This document shows positions 25,846 through 38,000 of a stretch of 64,000 nt of DNA, one piece after another. Both the position numbers and the translations under genes were made by a program. The DNA comes from Aptenodytes patagonicus (Eukaryota; Chordata; Aves; Sphenisciformes; Spheniscidae), in the NCBI RefSeq assembly GCF_965638725.1, contig NC_134982.1:1612001-1676000 (forward strand). The letters are read 5' to 3'. The notes under the pieces are model-generated. The model did no database searches. It saw only the letters and a list, made by a program, of their open reading frames with translations, and was not told the origin of the DNA. Within the stretch, counting starts at the first letter, position 1. Each line of letters opens with the position of its first letter.

Positions 25846-25988
25846 AACAGAGAAACGCACGTATAGTGATGACTACCCTGCTACTCACTGAGCAAATAAC
25901 ACAAGAAGACCACGGCTCGGAGGGAAACTACGTCCTTTATGGGTCCTCTTGTGCCCAAATCACTGAGGAAGCTGAATATGTGAAAAAG
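25846..25988 (+). CDS. CCDC68: CCDC68 coding exon a (start codon at 25869)
   Basis: The acceptor follows a pyrimidine-rich tract ending TTGCACAG at 25845. The 23 bases before the ATG are untranslated if the conserved start is used. It encodes 40 residues beginning MTTLLLTEQI and ending AEYVKK, aligned to the human N-terminus. The donor GTATTT at 25989 is weak (phase 0). A much stronger donor, GTGAGTG, lies 55 bases on at 26044, and the frame stays open to it. Confidence 0.9.
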
Positions 25989-28900
25989 GTATTTCTGCAG
26001 TTGTCGCTGTTCTGTTCCTTTCTTTGCTTCAGCAGGAAACACGGTGAGTGAAACTAATAACCACTGAAAGAGAAAATTCTGACCTGCCTGGCAATACGCA
26101 CTTGGAAAACCTTTTGATTTACACATCGATTCTAGAAATGCTATTTACTCCCCAGTAGTGACTTAATTATAGCATGCTCTGTCTTAGGTTGAGTTAAACC
26201 ACTTTAAAACTGGTGAGGTTTTTCCACCCCGCATTTGGGACTGTTGCAAGAGACACTTAAGTGCGTGTCCCCACCCGAAGTCACCGCTCTCCAGCGGCAG
26301 AGCTGGGGCTGTTTGCTGGGAGATGCGAGGAGAAGGACGCGGGAGCCTGACCGTGGTCAGCAGTACAGCACTAGGGAACGTCTGTGAGCTGCGGCGGAGA
26401 TAAGCATGTCCACAGCGTGAAGTCCCAGCTTTGCAGCTGAAGTGAAAGGGTGTCTGATAGTGTGGCTGATAAGCAGATTGATATTGGGCTAATGATTGTC
26501 CTGGGTCCGTCAGAGGTTTATCAAAAATTTGCTGTCCTGTGGAAAAAGACGGGAAGATGGAAGAGAGCATGAATGAACACGCGGTTGGAGCTTCTTTGCT
26601 TGCTATGCATACAAAGACGGTGACTAAGCAGTTAGAAACTGCAGGACGGATGAATTATACTTTCAAAACAATAATGTGAGATATGATGCATAAAAAAAAT
26701 ACATGTATCTAAAGCTGCTGTTCAAGCTGCTGGACAGTTTGAACATCGTGCTGGTGGTACGTACTAATATACCTGCAAGTGTTTATTCGAAGCTGTTTGC
26801 TCTATAGCATCAGTGCTGAGCTGAGTTGTACGGCTGGGCATGGTCCCTGGAAGAGACGAGGAAGCTCTGGAGCAGCGAGCAGCCTTATCTGAAGCAGAAG
26901 TATTGGTCTGGGGTACCTGGAGGACCAGCACCTCGGGAGGCGGAGGATGACCCGTGGGACAGACGGATCCTGGAGGTGTCAGTCAGCAAAACCGAGAGCG
27001 CCTTGGAGAGCACAGCGTACAGTAGTTCTGAGACGTGTGAAAGAGTCTTGAGTTGTTCCTTTCCTGAATGCCAGAGGAAATGCAGGAAGAACGGAGTTTA
27101 ATGAATGCCTTTAATGTGTGCAATGACAGAAGAGGAGACCTCAAACTTTTGATTTAAGTTAAATAAGATTCCTTCATTCCCTTTACAATCAAATTTATGA
27201 AGTTGCAGAACAGTGCTGTAACTTCAAAAATTTTGTGATGAATTCTTAAGCATCTCATAATCCAAAATCGTTTACATGAAGCAAATACCGAGAAAAAAAT
27301 TATATTCTGTGGTGGTGACACCAAGTCACGAAGGGCCTGGGAAGCGGTGCGCTGCCTGATGCTGACACCACCATGAATAGATAGGACGTGCTTCTCCCCC
27401 TGCCGCCCCCCCCCAAGAGATCTTGTGAGCAGTGAGACTCAGCCTAGTAGATCTGATATCTTATTTCTTTGCTCTAAGCAGCAGAGCATGGTGATGATAA
27501 TATGCAAAGGCAGTTTTTCTGCATCCCAGCTGAGCCCAGGAGAGCACTGTGGAATGAGGGAGAGGAAGGATCAGTGGGCTGAAACATGGCTAATTAAGAA
27601 ATAATTGATCACAAAAAGTTCTTTTTAAAAAATGCTTACTCCTTTCTCTGTTCAGTTGAGGAATGAGGTTGAAGAAAAGCCTCTGTGGTGATAAGAAAGT
27701 GATTTATGGTTTAAACCCTTTAAAAAGTACAGACTGCCCTTTGTTTGTAGTAGTTTATTTTTAACAAATGAACTTGGCGTAACATAAGAAAGGCCGTATA
27801 AATGCCGGTGCGTTCTGGCATAAATCTGACCGATTGCAGGTCGTGTTCCTTGCACGTACCAGCTCTCAAGAGAGACAGGAGACAAGCACTGAGCACGCAT
27901 TTGTGAACACCTGTAGGGGAAAAAAGTGGTTTAAGCAACTTAAAACCACTTTAGGCAAGTGGTTTTGAGCAAAGAGGCAGCCCCTAGGAAGCAAACAGGT
28001 TTGGAAGTGTTGTGTCCAAACAGTTAAAATATGCGGGAGTAAGAAGTAGCTCTTGTAATGGGAAGCGTTGGACAACGTTTACTCACATGCATTTATGCAG
28101 CCTCACCTACAATGCAACATCTGCTGCAATGCTCTAAAAGCTAATTAATCTTTTACCTGTGGAATAACACTGTAGAGAGTGGAAGAGAGCTATTTATCAG
28201 AATCGACGTGCAAATGCTTTCCAGTGTAAAGCCCTGGAGAGCTGAACAAGCAGAACATTTTAATTTCAGTTAATTCGTGGAGGTGAAGGAGCTGCGCTGG
28301 CTGCTGCCCCGTGAGCAGCTCGGACCCGGCTCTCCGGAGAGCTGCCTGTCGTCTGCCCCGCGCTCCCTGCGCGAGCCAGAGAGGGGTGTTTATAAGGAGC
28401 CAGGTCTTTTGGAGTCAGATTGATTGCTCAAGCTGTTTCTCTGTTATTTTAAAAATAATTTCCATGTGCCTTTCCTTTAGCAGCTTCCTGAAGTCTTGGG
28501 CACTAAAGTGGGGTCACAGAACAGTGGCTGGAGCTGGAGCTGCGGTCCCGTTGCAAGGACGATGAAGGAAACAGAAGAGCAGCTGCTGCTGGTGAGCAGG
28601 GAAAACCAAGTGCTGAAGATCAAGGTGCGTTCGGGGTTGGTTTTTTTTAAGGTTTCAGACAAATATGTGTGCCTTGCAGCCCAGTTAGTCAGAGTTGGGT
28701 CCCGGCTGCTGCAGCACGGTGCCTGCTCAGCGATCCTGCGCCGCGGCCTTTCCTTCGGGGAAGGGGCAGACTCTGTTTCGCTTCCCACCTGCTGCAAACT
28801 CTTGCATTCCAGCAGGCAACAAAAGTCATGTCGAAATCCACTTCTGGGGACACATCCCACTTGTGGCTAGTGAGACAGCCCAGTCAGCTCTGTTGGTAGT

Positions 28901-31900
28901 TGGCAGCAGATGTACTCACAAGCAGTTGGAAGTGCATCTCTCCTTTTAAACCATCAGCCTCTGTTTGTCACGGGGGGATGGCTCAATACTGAATTACATC
29001 CGCCTTTATTTGGAAACCAAAAGGCCTGTCAGATATTGCCCGCAGGTGTTTAGGATTCCTTTCTTTTTTTTTTGACAAGGGTAAATGCTGAAATTTGATC
29101 TTGTATAGAGGGCTTATTTTTTGGCATGCGATTATAACATCACGTTTTTAAAGCGCTGTATATACGTGTTGTACAATTACTCTTCCTAGCTGGAAGCCAC
29201 GAGAGAAGCGGGTGTACAGGCTCTCAGATCTGCCTCCCAGAAACTGTATGAGAATTACCAGACTCGGTCAGAAGAACTGAAAAAAAGTCATGAGAATGAG
29301 AAGAAGCAAATACAGGTACAAATCTCTCCCACGTGTGGGCATGACCATCCTGTTAGCTATCAAAATGTTTACGTGGGCTCCGGCTCTCTGTGCTGCAAAC
29401 TTTGTCCTAAGAGCTACTGAGTCCCTTCTGCTAGTGCAGAGGGTAGTTAAATAGGAAAATTAAAAAGAAAAATTATTTTGGTTTTATTCCTGATTCTTGG
29501 AATCGGGTTGGTAGAGTTGGCTCAAAATTCCTTGAGCCCCATCTCTGTCTGTCTGCTGCGTTCACCAGCTCCCTGCACGCCCGCATTAATGCCCTTCTTG
29601 GTCCCAGGCCTTCAATCTACAACAAGAAGAGAAGCTCCAGCAAAGCTCAGAAAACGGCAGCCACCTTGCTGAAGACGTCAGGGGAAAATGTACCCGCATC
29701 GCAGAGATGGAGAAGCGCGTGCAAAGGATGGAGGAGGTATGTCCACCCACTCCTCGCGTCCGTCCGTCCTAGCACCGGGCGTCAGCGCAGGTGAGGAACC
29801 TGCCCTGGGAGTGCTGGCGCTTGGAAAGGGTAGTTAATTGCTTTCAGGGTTTGGGGCATGCTAGCTGTTAGAGTTGGGACTAAAAAGGCTTCTGCCATGT
29901 TACACCAAATAGAGAACCTTTAGCTGTAACTATAAATAAAAGGTGCAATTTGAGGTCCCTCTTTCAGTTATTTCAGAACATGCTTAAAAACTGTAGAGCA
30001 TCACGGAGAAGTCTTAATTTGTAGCTATTAATGATTTCTACTCCTGAATAGTTGCTCTTTCACCTTCCCCCATCGGCGTACTTCTAGCATTTGAAATTAA
30101 AACGTAGCCATGCTAGCACTAAAAACCGCTCCTTCTTAACTCAGGAAAGTGCCACTGTAAGTATCCGAAATCCTGGGCAGGCAAGTGACTGCTGTAGCAA
30201 TCCGGCGACGGCGTGCGCAGAAACTTGCCGAAAATTTCTTCTCCTTTATTGTGAATTTTCTTTGGTGGTGGTAGTTGTGTTGGAAGAAGCAATGGCACCG
30301 TGCATCGTTTTTCTGATGTACGCACTCAGTAGCAGTGGGAATTACTCCCGGAGAAGTGCCATTCTAAAACTAAGTTTTTCCTGTCCTGGGATTACTGTCA
30401 ACATGGGGTCACTGAGTGTATTCCCACCCCCATCACATGCAGGTAATCCTTCTGATACTAAGAGTTTTGGTATCAGTTTTGTTCAGATTTTTCCCTCTGT
30501 GGACAAGGTTTTGAGAGGTGGATGTAGCAGTAACGCAGAATCCCGTGGCCGCTGAGCACGGACTCTCACAAGACCGAAGGATTTTGCTAATTAAGTAAAG
30601 GAGAGAACTGCTATTTTAAGAGAGTTTGGACTTTTCTTGTGGTAAATCGGTACTGTCATCCCTTCCGGATTCGATTCAGAGAGGTTGGACTGGTTTGTAT
30701 CTCCAGCTGATGTTGGCGCAGGTTGATGTGGGTGGTTATTGCTGAATTCTGTCTGTTTTCAGACACTGAGTGGAACCGTTGAAGGTACAGCCAAACTTCT
30801 CTTGCTAACTGAATGACAGGAAATGTCATATAGTTTTTATATAACTTGAATTGTTTCCTTAGGAAAAGAAAACTCTGATAGAGAAGAAAATGTCGTTTGA
30901 AAAGATGCTTCAACAGATGATGTCAAGGAATGAAGACAGCAAACGGTGATTAAATGCATGCGATAAAGTGTCTGTCTGTCTTTCTGGGGGATTATTTCAT
31001 GTAGAGTACCAGACAATCAGTTGCTCAAGTTCCTTCTGGTAGTAAAATTATTCAAGACAAAAGCAACTGGTTCAAAACCTGATTTACCGTGATTGCTTGA
31101 AGAAGCCAAGACAGATGTTGATTCTACTCGAATTCCTCGTACTTGTCCTTCCGCCTTGCATGCACTAATTACTTCCCTTTCCCAATTCTTGCGTGGAGTC
31201 GATGCTGCTTTGGTGACGTTGTGCATGCAGTAGGTAAGGCAAAAGCCTTCATTATTTATGAATTTACTTATCAACAGCTAGTAAGGGTGGTCCTACCAGG
31301 CAAAATATGTCTCCAACTATGGTTTTATTTGTCCTGCTCAATAAAGAACCCTTTATATATGTAGTTCTGTATGAATTACAGCCATGTATCCTCAGGAACA
31401 TCCTTGCTAGCAACAAGCTCTTGAGCTGACCCCGGGGTGGGAAAGCGGCTGGGTGGGTCAGTGATCCCTGGGGATTGAACCCGGGGTGCTTCTGCTCTCG
31501 CCCGCAGGTGCCTGGATCTCCAGAGGCAGATTTCCACCCTGCAGGAGCAGATCTGCCACCTGCAGTGCGTGATCCGGGCACAGCACCACGGCCTGCGCGG
31601 CGTGATACAGGAGGTCAGGCTGGTGCGGCTGTCCCACCGGGCAGGTCTTCAGCCGCTGGGAAGAGAAAGGGGAGATGCTGGGCTCGGGGCTCTTGTCTTA
31701 AGCACGTGTTCTGGGGACAAGCAGCTTGCTGGCCACGCTGTGCCTGGTTTTGTGCACCCCCCATTCAGACATCCATACGCATTTCAATGTTAAGATGGAA
31801 ATGGCATCACTGTAAAAATGGGATTATTGTGGTGGAGTCAGCGATTTCAGGCAGACCCCCAAGTTTTCCTAGAGCGTTCCTGGGGGTGACCTGGCTCCCC

Positions 31901-33542
31901 GCTCCATGCCGTGCTCTCGGGGGGGGGGACCTGGCTGACCCAGGGATGCTCTGCCTGAGGCGCCCACCCTGCAGCTGGTGTCACATGAAGTCAGTGAAGC
32001 TGCTCCCATGAGCAAAGCCAACAGGCCGACATCCTAAAAAGACTACAACAAAATCCAAACCAATCAGCCTGCTTCCTAAAGTCACGATAAAACCTGAGCT
32101 GTTTCACTTACCGACTGCTTTTGTATGTATGAACACCCGCTGTACTCCCCTCGCAGAACACGTGCTTGCCTTTTCCCATCCAGCGAAGGCAAGGCCCTGC
32201 ACTAATTAGCTTTCGTAATCAGGTTTCTGTACATGTGCCAACAAGAGGTAGACTTGTTATCCTAAGGAAAACGCGACACCGTGTGTTGAGAAATTGTTTT
32301 ATAAATCGTTTAATCAATTAGTTTGAGTTCTTCTATGGTAAAAGACTAGGGAGTTGAATGGTCTGCAATTCCCCTGGTACGGTGAGACGTTTAACTCCAT
32401 GGTTTTGTTTGACACAGAGATGTTCTTGATGTATTGAGGTTTCAAATCTCTTACAAACTTTATTTCCTAACTCTCAGGCAGAGGAACTGAACAACGAACT
32501 CAGAAGCCAAGATAAAAAAATAGAAAACCTGACAGAGAAGCTGACTGCACTGGAAGCGCAGGTAAGGTCGGAAAGTAAAAAGATATATTGAAGGGAGAGA
32601 GCAAAAGTAGTTCTCTACGATCAGGAGGTCCTTGACACTGCTGGGCTTCTGTCAGTATGACACTGTTTGGGGGGGTGTTTCTTTGCACTGCATCTTTCAC
32701 TTCATTTAAAAAAAAAAAAAACCAACCCAAACACAAAGAATCCCCTCAAGCCCCCTAAAAACCTTTCGGGAGGAGCAGCAGGGCCTAGCTGGCATCCAGG
32801 CTTGTCTCTCGTCTGCTACGTTATGCTGAGAGGGGTTTGTTTTACTTTTTCCTTGCAGAATAAAGAACTGAAAGACAGAGTGGAGTTCTGGTCTGGCCAG
32901 TCCAAGACTAAAGTTTCAAAAGCTGTCTGGACAGAGTAAGCACCTCGGGAGGTACCACGGGGCACAGGAATGGCTGAGCCCACCCTTCTCACAGGCTACC
33001 TCTGGTGTCCCTGCAGGGCTTTGAGTGAGCTGAGTCAGGCCTTGCTGGGAGCAACCAAATTTCATCCTGCAGAGATTATCTTCCTTGTAAAGGGGAGGAA
33101 AAACACAAGCTCCGCTTCAAACATAGTAGCTGATGGTGTGATGGTGGTACCCCGAGTACTGACTCCCACGCAGCCGTCCAGCTTAGCTGGGGCACGCTCA
33201 GCACATCAACCAAGGGCATCTGCAGAACCTTGTACATCCGTTCAAGACTAAATGGGAGCCTTTTCTGGGGGATACAGCCCTTTGCTGTAGCAGATCTGGA
33301 TGCAAGTTTCTGCTCTCAGTTAGCTGAACGGGCCTTTGAAGTCAGCTTCTCCATATCCAGGGCCATAGTTATAAACCTCTGACTTATTTAATAGATGGTT
33401 GTGGTGGGTTTAAGCCTGGCTTGGGCAGGTGAGGGTGTCTGAGTGGTCTCTACCTTCTTGTGCTTCACTCTGCAGCGCCCCACGAGATTTTAGAGCATCC
33501 CCTTACCTGATGCTCACCAGGCTAAGGAAGCAAGAGAGCTAA
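25869..33542 (+). CDS. CCDC68: CCDC68, coiled-coil domain protein 68 (gene span, 8 coding exons found)
   Basis: CCDC68 is a centrosomal coiled-coil protein. In mammals it sits on the subdistal appendages of the mother centriole and helps anchor microtubules (family knowledge). Recognition rests on blocks matching human CCDC68 along its length: an MTT start with EEAEYVKK near residue 40, ENQVLKIK, EATREAG, ENYQTRSEE, VQRME, LDLQRQIS, LQEQICHLQ, ENLTEKL, LEAQNKELK, TKVSKAV and the C-terminal SPYLMLTRLRK. Eight exons join with matching phases: 25869-25988, 28481-28624, 29190-29315, 29608-29736, 30863-30945, 31508-31613, 32478-32561, 32859-32935 and a ninth terminal piece 33476-33542, giving 311 residues. 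Apart from the ends, the product is charged, heptad-like coiled coil. Human CCDC68 is about 335 residues; the roughly 26 missing residues lie between the first and second exons listed, and the human stretch there has no match I could find. The ATG at 25869 was chosen because it aligns with the human start. Convergent with RAB27B. Confidence 0.93.
28481..28624 (+). CDS. CCDC68: CCDC68 coding exon b
   Basis: 48 codons in phase 0, acceptor TTTCCTTTAG and donor AAG|GTGCGT. It encodes a weakly conserved segment (QLPEVLGTKVGSQNSG...) followed by the conserved ETEEQLLLVSRENQVLKIK, where the coiled coil begins. An alternative acceptor three bases downstream (CAG at 28481-28483) would drop one residue. 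Confidence 0.88.
29190..29315 (+). CDS. CCDC68: CCDC68 coding exon c
   Basis: 42 codons in phase 0, acceptor CTTCCTAG and donor CAG|GTACAA. Encodes LEATREAGVQAL...ENYQTRSEELKK, matching human LQASREAG...ENYQTQSEE. Coiled-coil heptads throughout. Confidence 0.93.
29608..29736 (+). CDS. CCDC68: CCDC68 coding exon d
   Basis: 43 codons in phase 0, acceptor GGTCCCAG and donor GAG|GTATGT. Encodes a coiled-coil segment with the conserved end IAEMEKRVQRMEE (human ITELENLVQRMEK). Confidence 0.92.
30863..30945 (+). CDS. CCDC68: CCDC68 coding exon e
   Basis: 27 codons plus 2 bases, acceptor TTTCCTTAG and donor CG|GTGATT (usable but not a strong consensus). Encodes EKKTLIEKKMSFEKMLQQM..., matching human EKRTLLERKLSLENKLLQL. 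The split codon continues in the exon at 31508. Confidence 0.9.
31508..31613 (+). CDS. CCDC68: CCDC68 coding exon f
   Basis: Acceptor CCCGCAG, donor GAG|GTCAGG; its first base completes the Arg codon begun in the previous exon. Encodes CLDLQRQISTLQEQICHLQ...LRGVIQE, one of the best conserved stretches of the protein. Confidence 0.93.
32478..32561 (+). CDS. CCDC68: CCDC68 coding exon g
   Basis: 28 codons in phase 0, acceptor ACTCTCAG and donor CAG|GTAAGG. Encodes AEELNNELRSQDKKIENLTE...LEAQ, matching human GLKNNLKEQDKRIENLREK...LEAQ. Confidence 0.93.
32859..32935 (+). CDS. CCDC68: CCDC68 coding exon h
   Basis: 25 codons plus 2 bases, acceptor CCTTGCAG and donor GA|GTAAGC. Encodes NKELKDRVEFWSGQ...TKVSKAVWT, matching human NKELKTQV...TKVSKAVST. 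Confidence 0.93.
33476..33542 (+). CDS. CCDC68: CCDC68 terminal coding exon
   Basis: Acceptor CTCTGCAG. The first base completes an Asp codon with the previous exon. The frame reads APRDFRASPYLMLTRLRKQES and stops at TAA 33540-33542. The core SPYLMLTRLRK is the conserved C-terminus (human SPYLMLIRLRK); this bird protein has three extra residues. Confidence 0.92.
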
Positions 33543-33975
33543 AGGAACGACTGGATGTTTGTCTCCTACCTTTGCCAGAAGGACTTTTTCCTGTGTGTTG
33601 CAACCTGTAACTCCTACGGCCTCCTTGTTACTGCAAAGCACCTTCAGCACGTGCTGCCTCTCTACGACACGTGGTGCAGAAGCAGTGCTGCAGAGCTGCA
33701 CTTGAAAGAATAAACCTGGAAGCACGGTGAGAGCTGACAAGAGAGGCGGTGAGCTCATGAATGCCCGCACAGCCCAGACGGCAAAGGCGGCCCTGGCCAT
33801 ACCTGGGGGACGCTGCATCGCCGGACCAGCTCTGCACCCGCCCTGGTGCGGGCAGCAGCAGGCACCTGCCTGCATGAAGGGGCTCCCACCTACACAGACT
33901 GCAGCAGAGACTCAGTTTAATCGCAATTCTCGTTTAGGTAAGATTATAAAATAAACCTTTGGCTACCTGGTATGT
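33543..33975 (+). other. CCDC68: CCDC68 3' UTR with two poly(A) signals
   Basis: Sequence after the CCDC68 stop. AATAAA occurs at 33709-33714 and at 33950-33955, either of which could end the transcript within about 450 bases of the stop. The true cleavage site cannot be decided from sequence. Confidence 0.6.
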
Positions 33976-35069
33976 TGTTACAGTCGCCGCTTTCCCGCCT
34001 GCTGTTGGAGCACAGGGTGGAGGTGGAGCGGTGGCCCTACCCTTTCAGGGGGGCTCAGGTCTCCTCCAGCGTTCGACCCCGCGGGCACAGCATATTTTAG
34101 GCGTAGCAGCACCGTAATGTTGCAGTGTCCTCGGGCAAGGAGTGAGCGGATCTCTTTCTGGGTTAACCCGGCTCTTGCTTTCCTGAAAACTTTCCATGGC
34201 AAATGGTAGGTTTTCTGCCCGTGTCAGCGGGAGCGTGAAGTTCCTCCCTGAGCCTTTGCTCTGGCCAAAATCCCTGCTGCTGCAGGGGTGAGGGCTGTGT
34301 TTTCTCCTCCTTAAAGTGGGAGAGGTGCTACGGTGCTCAGCAATCCCGTTTGAGAGATGGGGCATGCCTCGGGAGCTAAACAGTGTCCCCAGGGGAGTGA
34401 CAGCGGCTTTGCACACTCACGTTTACCTCTGCACTGTGGGACAGAGGGAACCCGAGAACGGCCGTGTCCCTGGTCTGTCTTCTAATCCCCGATGTGCAGG
34501 CAGAGCAGCATTTGGGGGGGGGAAGTGTTGATCCTTAGATAAAGCTTAAAGGTATTAAGTTTCAGTTTGTTCCTTTTCTTCCCTAACTTTAAATACATTA
34601 TTCATACATGGCGTCACTCGGGGATTAACTCAGTTAAGGTGCAAATTAAAGCTTGGCACCTGCTTAACACCGGGGTGAGGCAGGTTGTGTGTTTCGGCAG
34701 GCACCGCGGGAGCGGGCAGCGCAGTACACAGCCTGCCGGGTTATGCTTACTTAGTCACCATTTAAGAGAGTGAAAAAAAAATTGTACTGTTTCCCTGCCA
34801 AGTGAGGGCAAGGAGCGAGTGGTCAGTCCTTACCCAGCCCTCTCTCTCGGGAGAAACGGAGCTCAACTTGAAGTCAGGGTGCCAATGCTGCGCTGCCGTG
34901 GGGCAGGCTGGGTGCTGACCCACGGCGAGGTTTGCAAACGCACCCCGAGCAACCCTCGGCCAGCCTGAAAAGCCCTGCCTCTCTTTCCCTGGTCCTCCAC
35001 TTGTTTTCCTAAGCTGCCAGGTTGCTAATGCTGCATCTCTTAGGGAGAAGCCTCCGCTTCCCCCAAAAC
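33976..35069. other. Intergenic gap between convergent genes
   Basis: About 1.1 kb between the likely ends of CCDC68 (+) and RAB27B (-). No frame with a recognisable product; small frames overlap on both strands. A G-run lies near 34514-34522. Confidence 0.45.
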
Positions 35070-38000
35070 CAGCTGAGACACCAGATTTAAAAATGTACTT
35101 TTATTCTGAAAATAACAGTGCAGAAACTGAGTCACAGGATACATTCCTCAGCTGTATTACACAAACCCAGACACCAGTGAATCAGCTGACAGTATGTTTT
35201 GAAGCCACGGGTACTTTGGTACAACAGAGTGACATTAACATCGGTAAGCAAGCACCACGGTCCAATCGAGGGGCATCTATAATAAAAAATACTATTTGTG
35301 TTCAAGATAGTTTCAGTCACACTCATAGCACTAGGCATAGCACAGATCTGTTGAAGACAAATGTAAAACATGCTTACAGTAGCATTAACAGAAGGAAACA
35401 CTTAAAAGGTAATTGATACAGGATGCTTAGTGTTTATCTGGAAGGTGAAAGATACCTTAACAAAACCAAAGAAGAACCATTTAACTTCCATAAGTAAGTT
35501 GAGTAAGATACAACAGGCTTCTTCTAATATACAGTTTGTCCATGAAGCCCTATTGCACGATGAGGATGGACAACTTTAGGGCCTACTTTCTAAAGTTATG
35601 TTTTAACTAGGTAACCGTATGGAACAAAAGCACATAGCAAAGAATCATTTCCTCTGTTGCCTTTAACTAGTTTAGACAGAAATAATAATAAATTAGAAAC
35701 AGATCTGCCCAGCATCAAAGAGAACAGTCCCAAGTCAACAGCATCCTCTGGGAAAAAAAACCCCAAAACTTATCCTATATGGGTGTTGGGGGGGGGGGGG
35801 AGTTGGGGGGAAGGGAATTTATGTTTAAAGTAGAAGAATTAAGACAGGAAAGAAGCTGTGAAAATTTGGCTTTCTCTTTAAAGATGCCTCAAGCCAGGCC
35901 TCCTAGCAGTCAGGTAAAAAACTATTCATTTTTACAGCTTCACATCAGTTACAACACTTTTTTTCTCCTTTTCTTTGTAAGTAAGATCAGAGCGTGGTCT
36001 GAAACTCCTACAGTGTTCACACCTGTATAAAAATAGCAGTCACTTGAGGTTATTTTTACGCTTGCTACTTTTCTTCAGTTATAGTGCCAAGAACACATGT
36101 TTTAAAATAACAGCTCCAGATTTTTTTTTTTTTAAAGTTTAGGCTGAAATCTTTAGTCATATCCCTGGATTGAAATAGTTGTAGGAGATAAAACCTCTTA
36201 CCTTGCAACAGTCCCAATGAGTCACTATGGAGCAGGTATGAAAATCACATCTTGCACAACTTTTAAGAGAGTTTCTTACATGATCCAATCCTCTAAAATG
36301 TAAATGTATGTATGACAACCCTTTACACATTCAGAATGTTAAATAAGATGTAGCCTTCAGAAAACAGTTAAGGCAATCGGTTTTTATAAAGTTACCAAGA
36401 CAGCAAAGAAACGGCAGCTGCTCTCAAAATGTCTTTTGCTACATCATACTTACTGCCAGTCTCAGCCATGTGAGCAGTCAGCAAATTGCCTGTTCTTACC
36501 TTATGTCTCCTCTTTTTAAAAAAAAGCATGTTTCAGGCACCCAAACCCCCTCTTTTTTTCTTTCTTCTTTTTTTTTTTAGAGAAGCAAATACCTTTCCTC
36601 TTGCAAATGTCTGTAAAAAGCCACAGAAGGCAAAGGCTATAGAAAAGACGAGTTACTCAAGCCCCTGCTACTGGTTTTCTTTAGTGCCACTACCTCTCCC
36701 CAGGGGCAGGCGGGTGCTGAGCTGGACGCCAGGCTCAGGACTCGGCCAGGGCTCCAAGCCGGCTCTGCCACAGCATCCTGGCTAGAAAAGGAGATGATGA
36801 AGTGGGGAAACCGCATCAGCCGGGGGCTGAGAAAAGAGGATGTGCTGCTGTGCAAGGGCAGCCCGGAGCGGCAGTCCTCCGCTGTAACTTCAGTTCGGTA
36901 CCTGCCAGGGTGGAGCAGGGCCCCTGGCTGAGCAGAGTTACTCCCCTGCCAAATGCTTTTATTTGGAAGTGAGTCACTAGAACAAGGAAAAAAAAAACCA
37001 CACATATTACAAGCTGATCACAGACAAAAATATTTCATAAAATGAAAGCAGAAGCTTAAATGATTGCGAAGCCTAAAATATACCACGCGCCACACGCTAT
37101 CTCCTGGCCCTCAGACGCTTCTAATCCTCTCACGGCTCTGAACGGGCATTGCTACATGTCAGCAACAGACCCTGTAAGGACTTCTGGAGAGCGTCTGCTT
37201 AAGCATCTAAAAACTCTGCATTGAAGAATAGCCATTAATACTCTCCTGGCCTTTTTCAGTTGATGGAATAATTTTTTCATGGCTGGACAATATTTAAAAT
37301 AAAATAATAAGTAAATCTGTATGTTCATGGAGTAGGTACTTCTGTGCAGTTTTTTTTCATTTTACACCCTTTTAGCTCTAGTTGTTTTGCCCCGACAATA
37401 GCTCCTTACTTCACAGAGACATTCCAGACCCAATTCTCAAGCTGGGCTCTCTGGTAAACACTGTAAACATATAAGGGCATTTCTCTTCTCTAAAGCGTGT
37501 TGCCTCTTGTACCGCTTCTATCCTGCAATTTCCAGCCAGCCCTAGGTATTCCCACCCCTCCACCTGTCTCCGGAGGTAACTTGTTTTATTCCCGAGGATG
37601 CAAAGCAGCACAGGACCCTGCCCTGGCACTGGCCAGCATCTCCCCTTGCCCACCTGGTAGCAGGGCTGGCCAAGGCACCGCAGTGGCATAACATAAACAC
37701 AGGCAGTGTAAATTCACTACTGGAGTGATCTCTACAGCCAAAAAGTTACTTTCAATGTATGCATCAAAAAAAAGTCCCATTTGACAACAGCACATTTCCT
37801 TTCTTGTGTTCCTAAAAAAAGTCTTGGCACTACTACTCCAAGGCGATGGGCTGGGGAAGGTGAGGGCAAGGTCAGCAGAGGCTGCATGAATGTCAGAGTA
37901 AGAGCAGCAACACCGGCTTAAAGACATTCCCTGCTGACTGTAAGTTTCCTCACTCCTCCGAGTATTACCCCCAGGGTCTGAATTCACTAAGTGTGGCAGT

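Noticed and set aside
26187-26212. Possible 25-bp exon flanked by TCTTAG and GTGAGG
   Set aside because: Good-looking sites but the encoded residues do not resemble CCDC68 and its length would break the phase of the next exon.
26826-27101. 91-codon frame in the intron where a CCDC68 exon is missing
   Set aside because: Begins at a non-ATG codon, no resemblance to the expected CCDC68 segment and no suitable donor; probably chance.
30091-30555. 154-codon frame between CCDC68 exons d and e
   Set aside because: Lies in an intron between two well-supported exons in proper phase; no homology recognised.
33402-33430. GTGGTGGGTTTAAGCCTGGC resembling the reverse complement of the LTR end
   Set aside because: Similarity is short and gapped, lies just before the last CCDC68 exon, and no LTR body follows.
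35093-35416. 107-codon + strand frame starting MYFYSENNSAETESQ
   Set aside because: Starts at the end of the presumed RAB27B 3' UTR and is overlapped by an antisense frame; no domain, and no upstream promoter or splice link.
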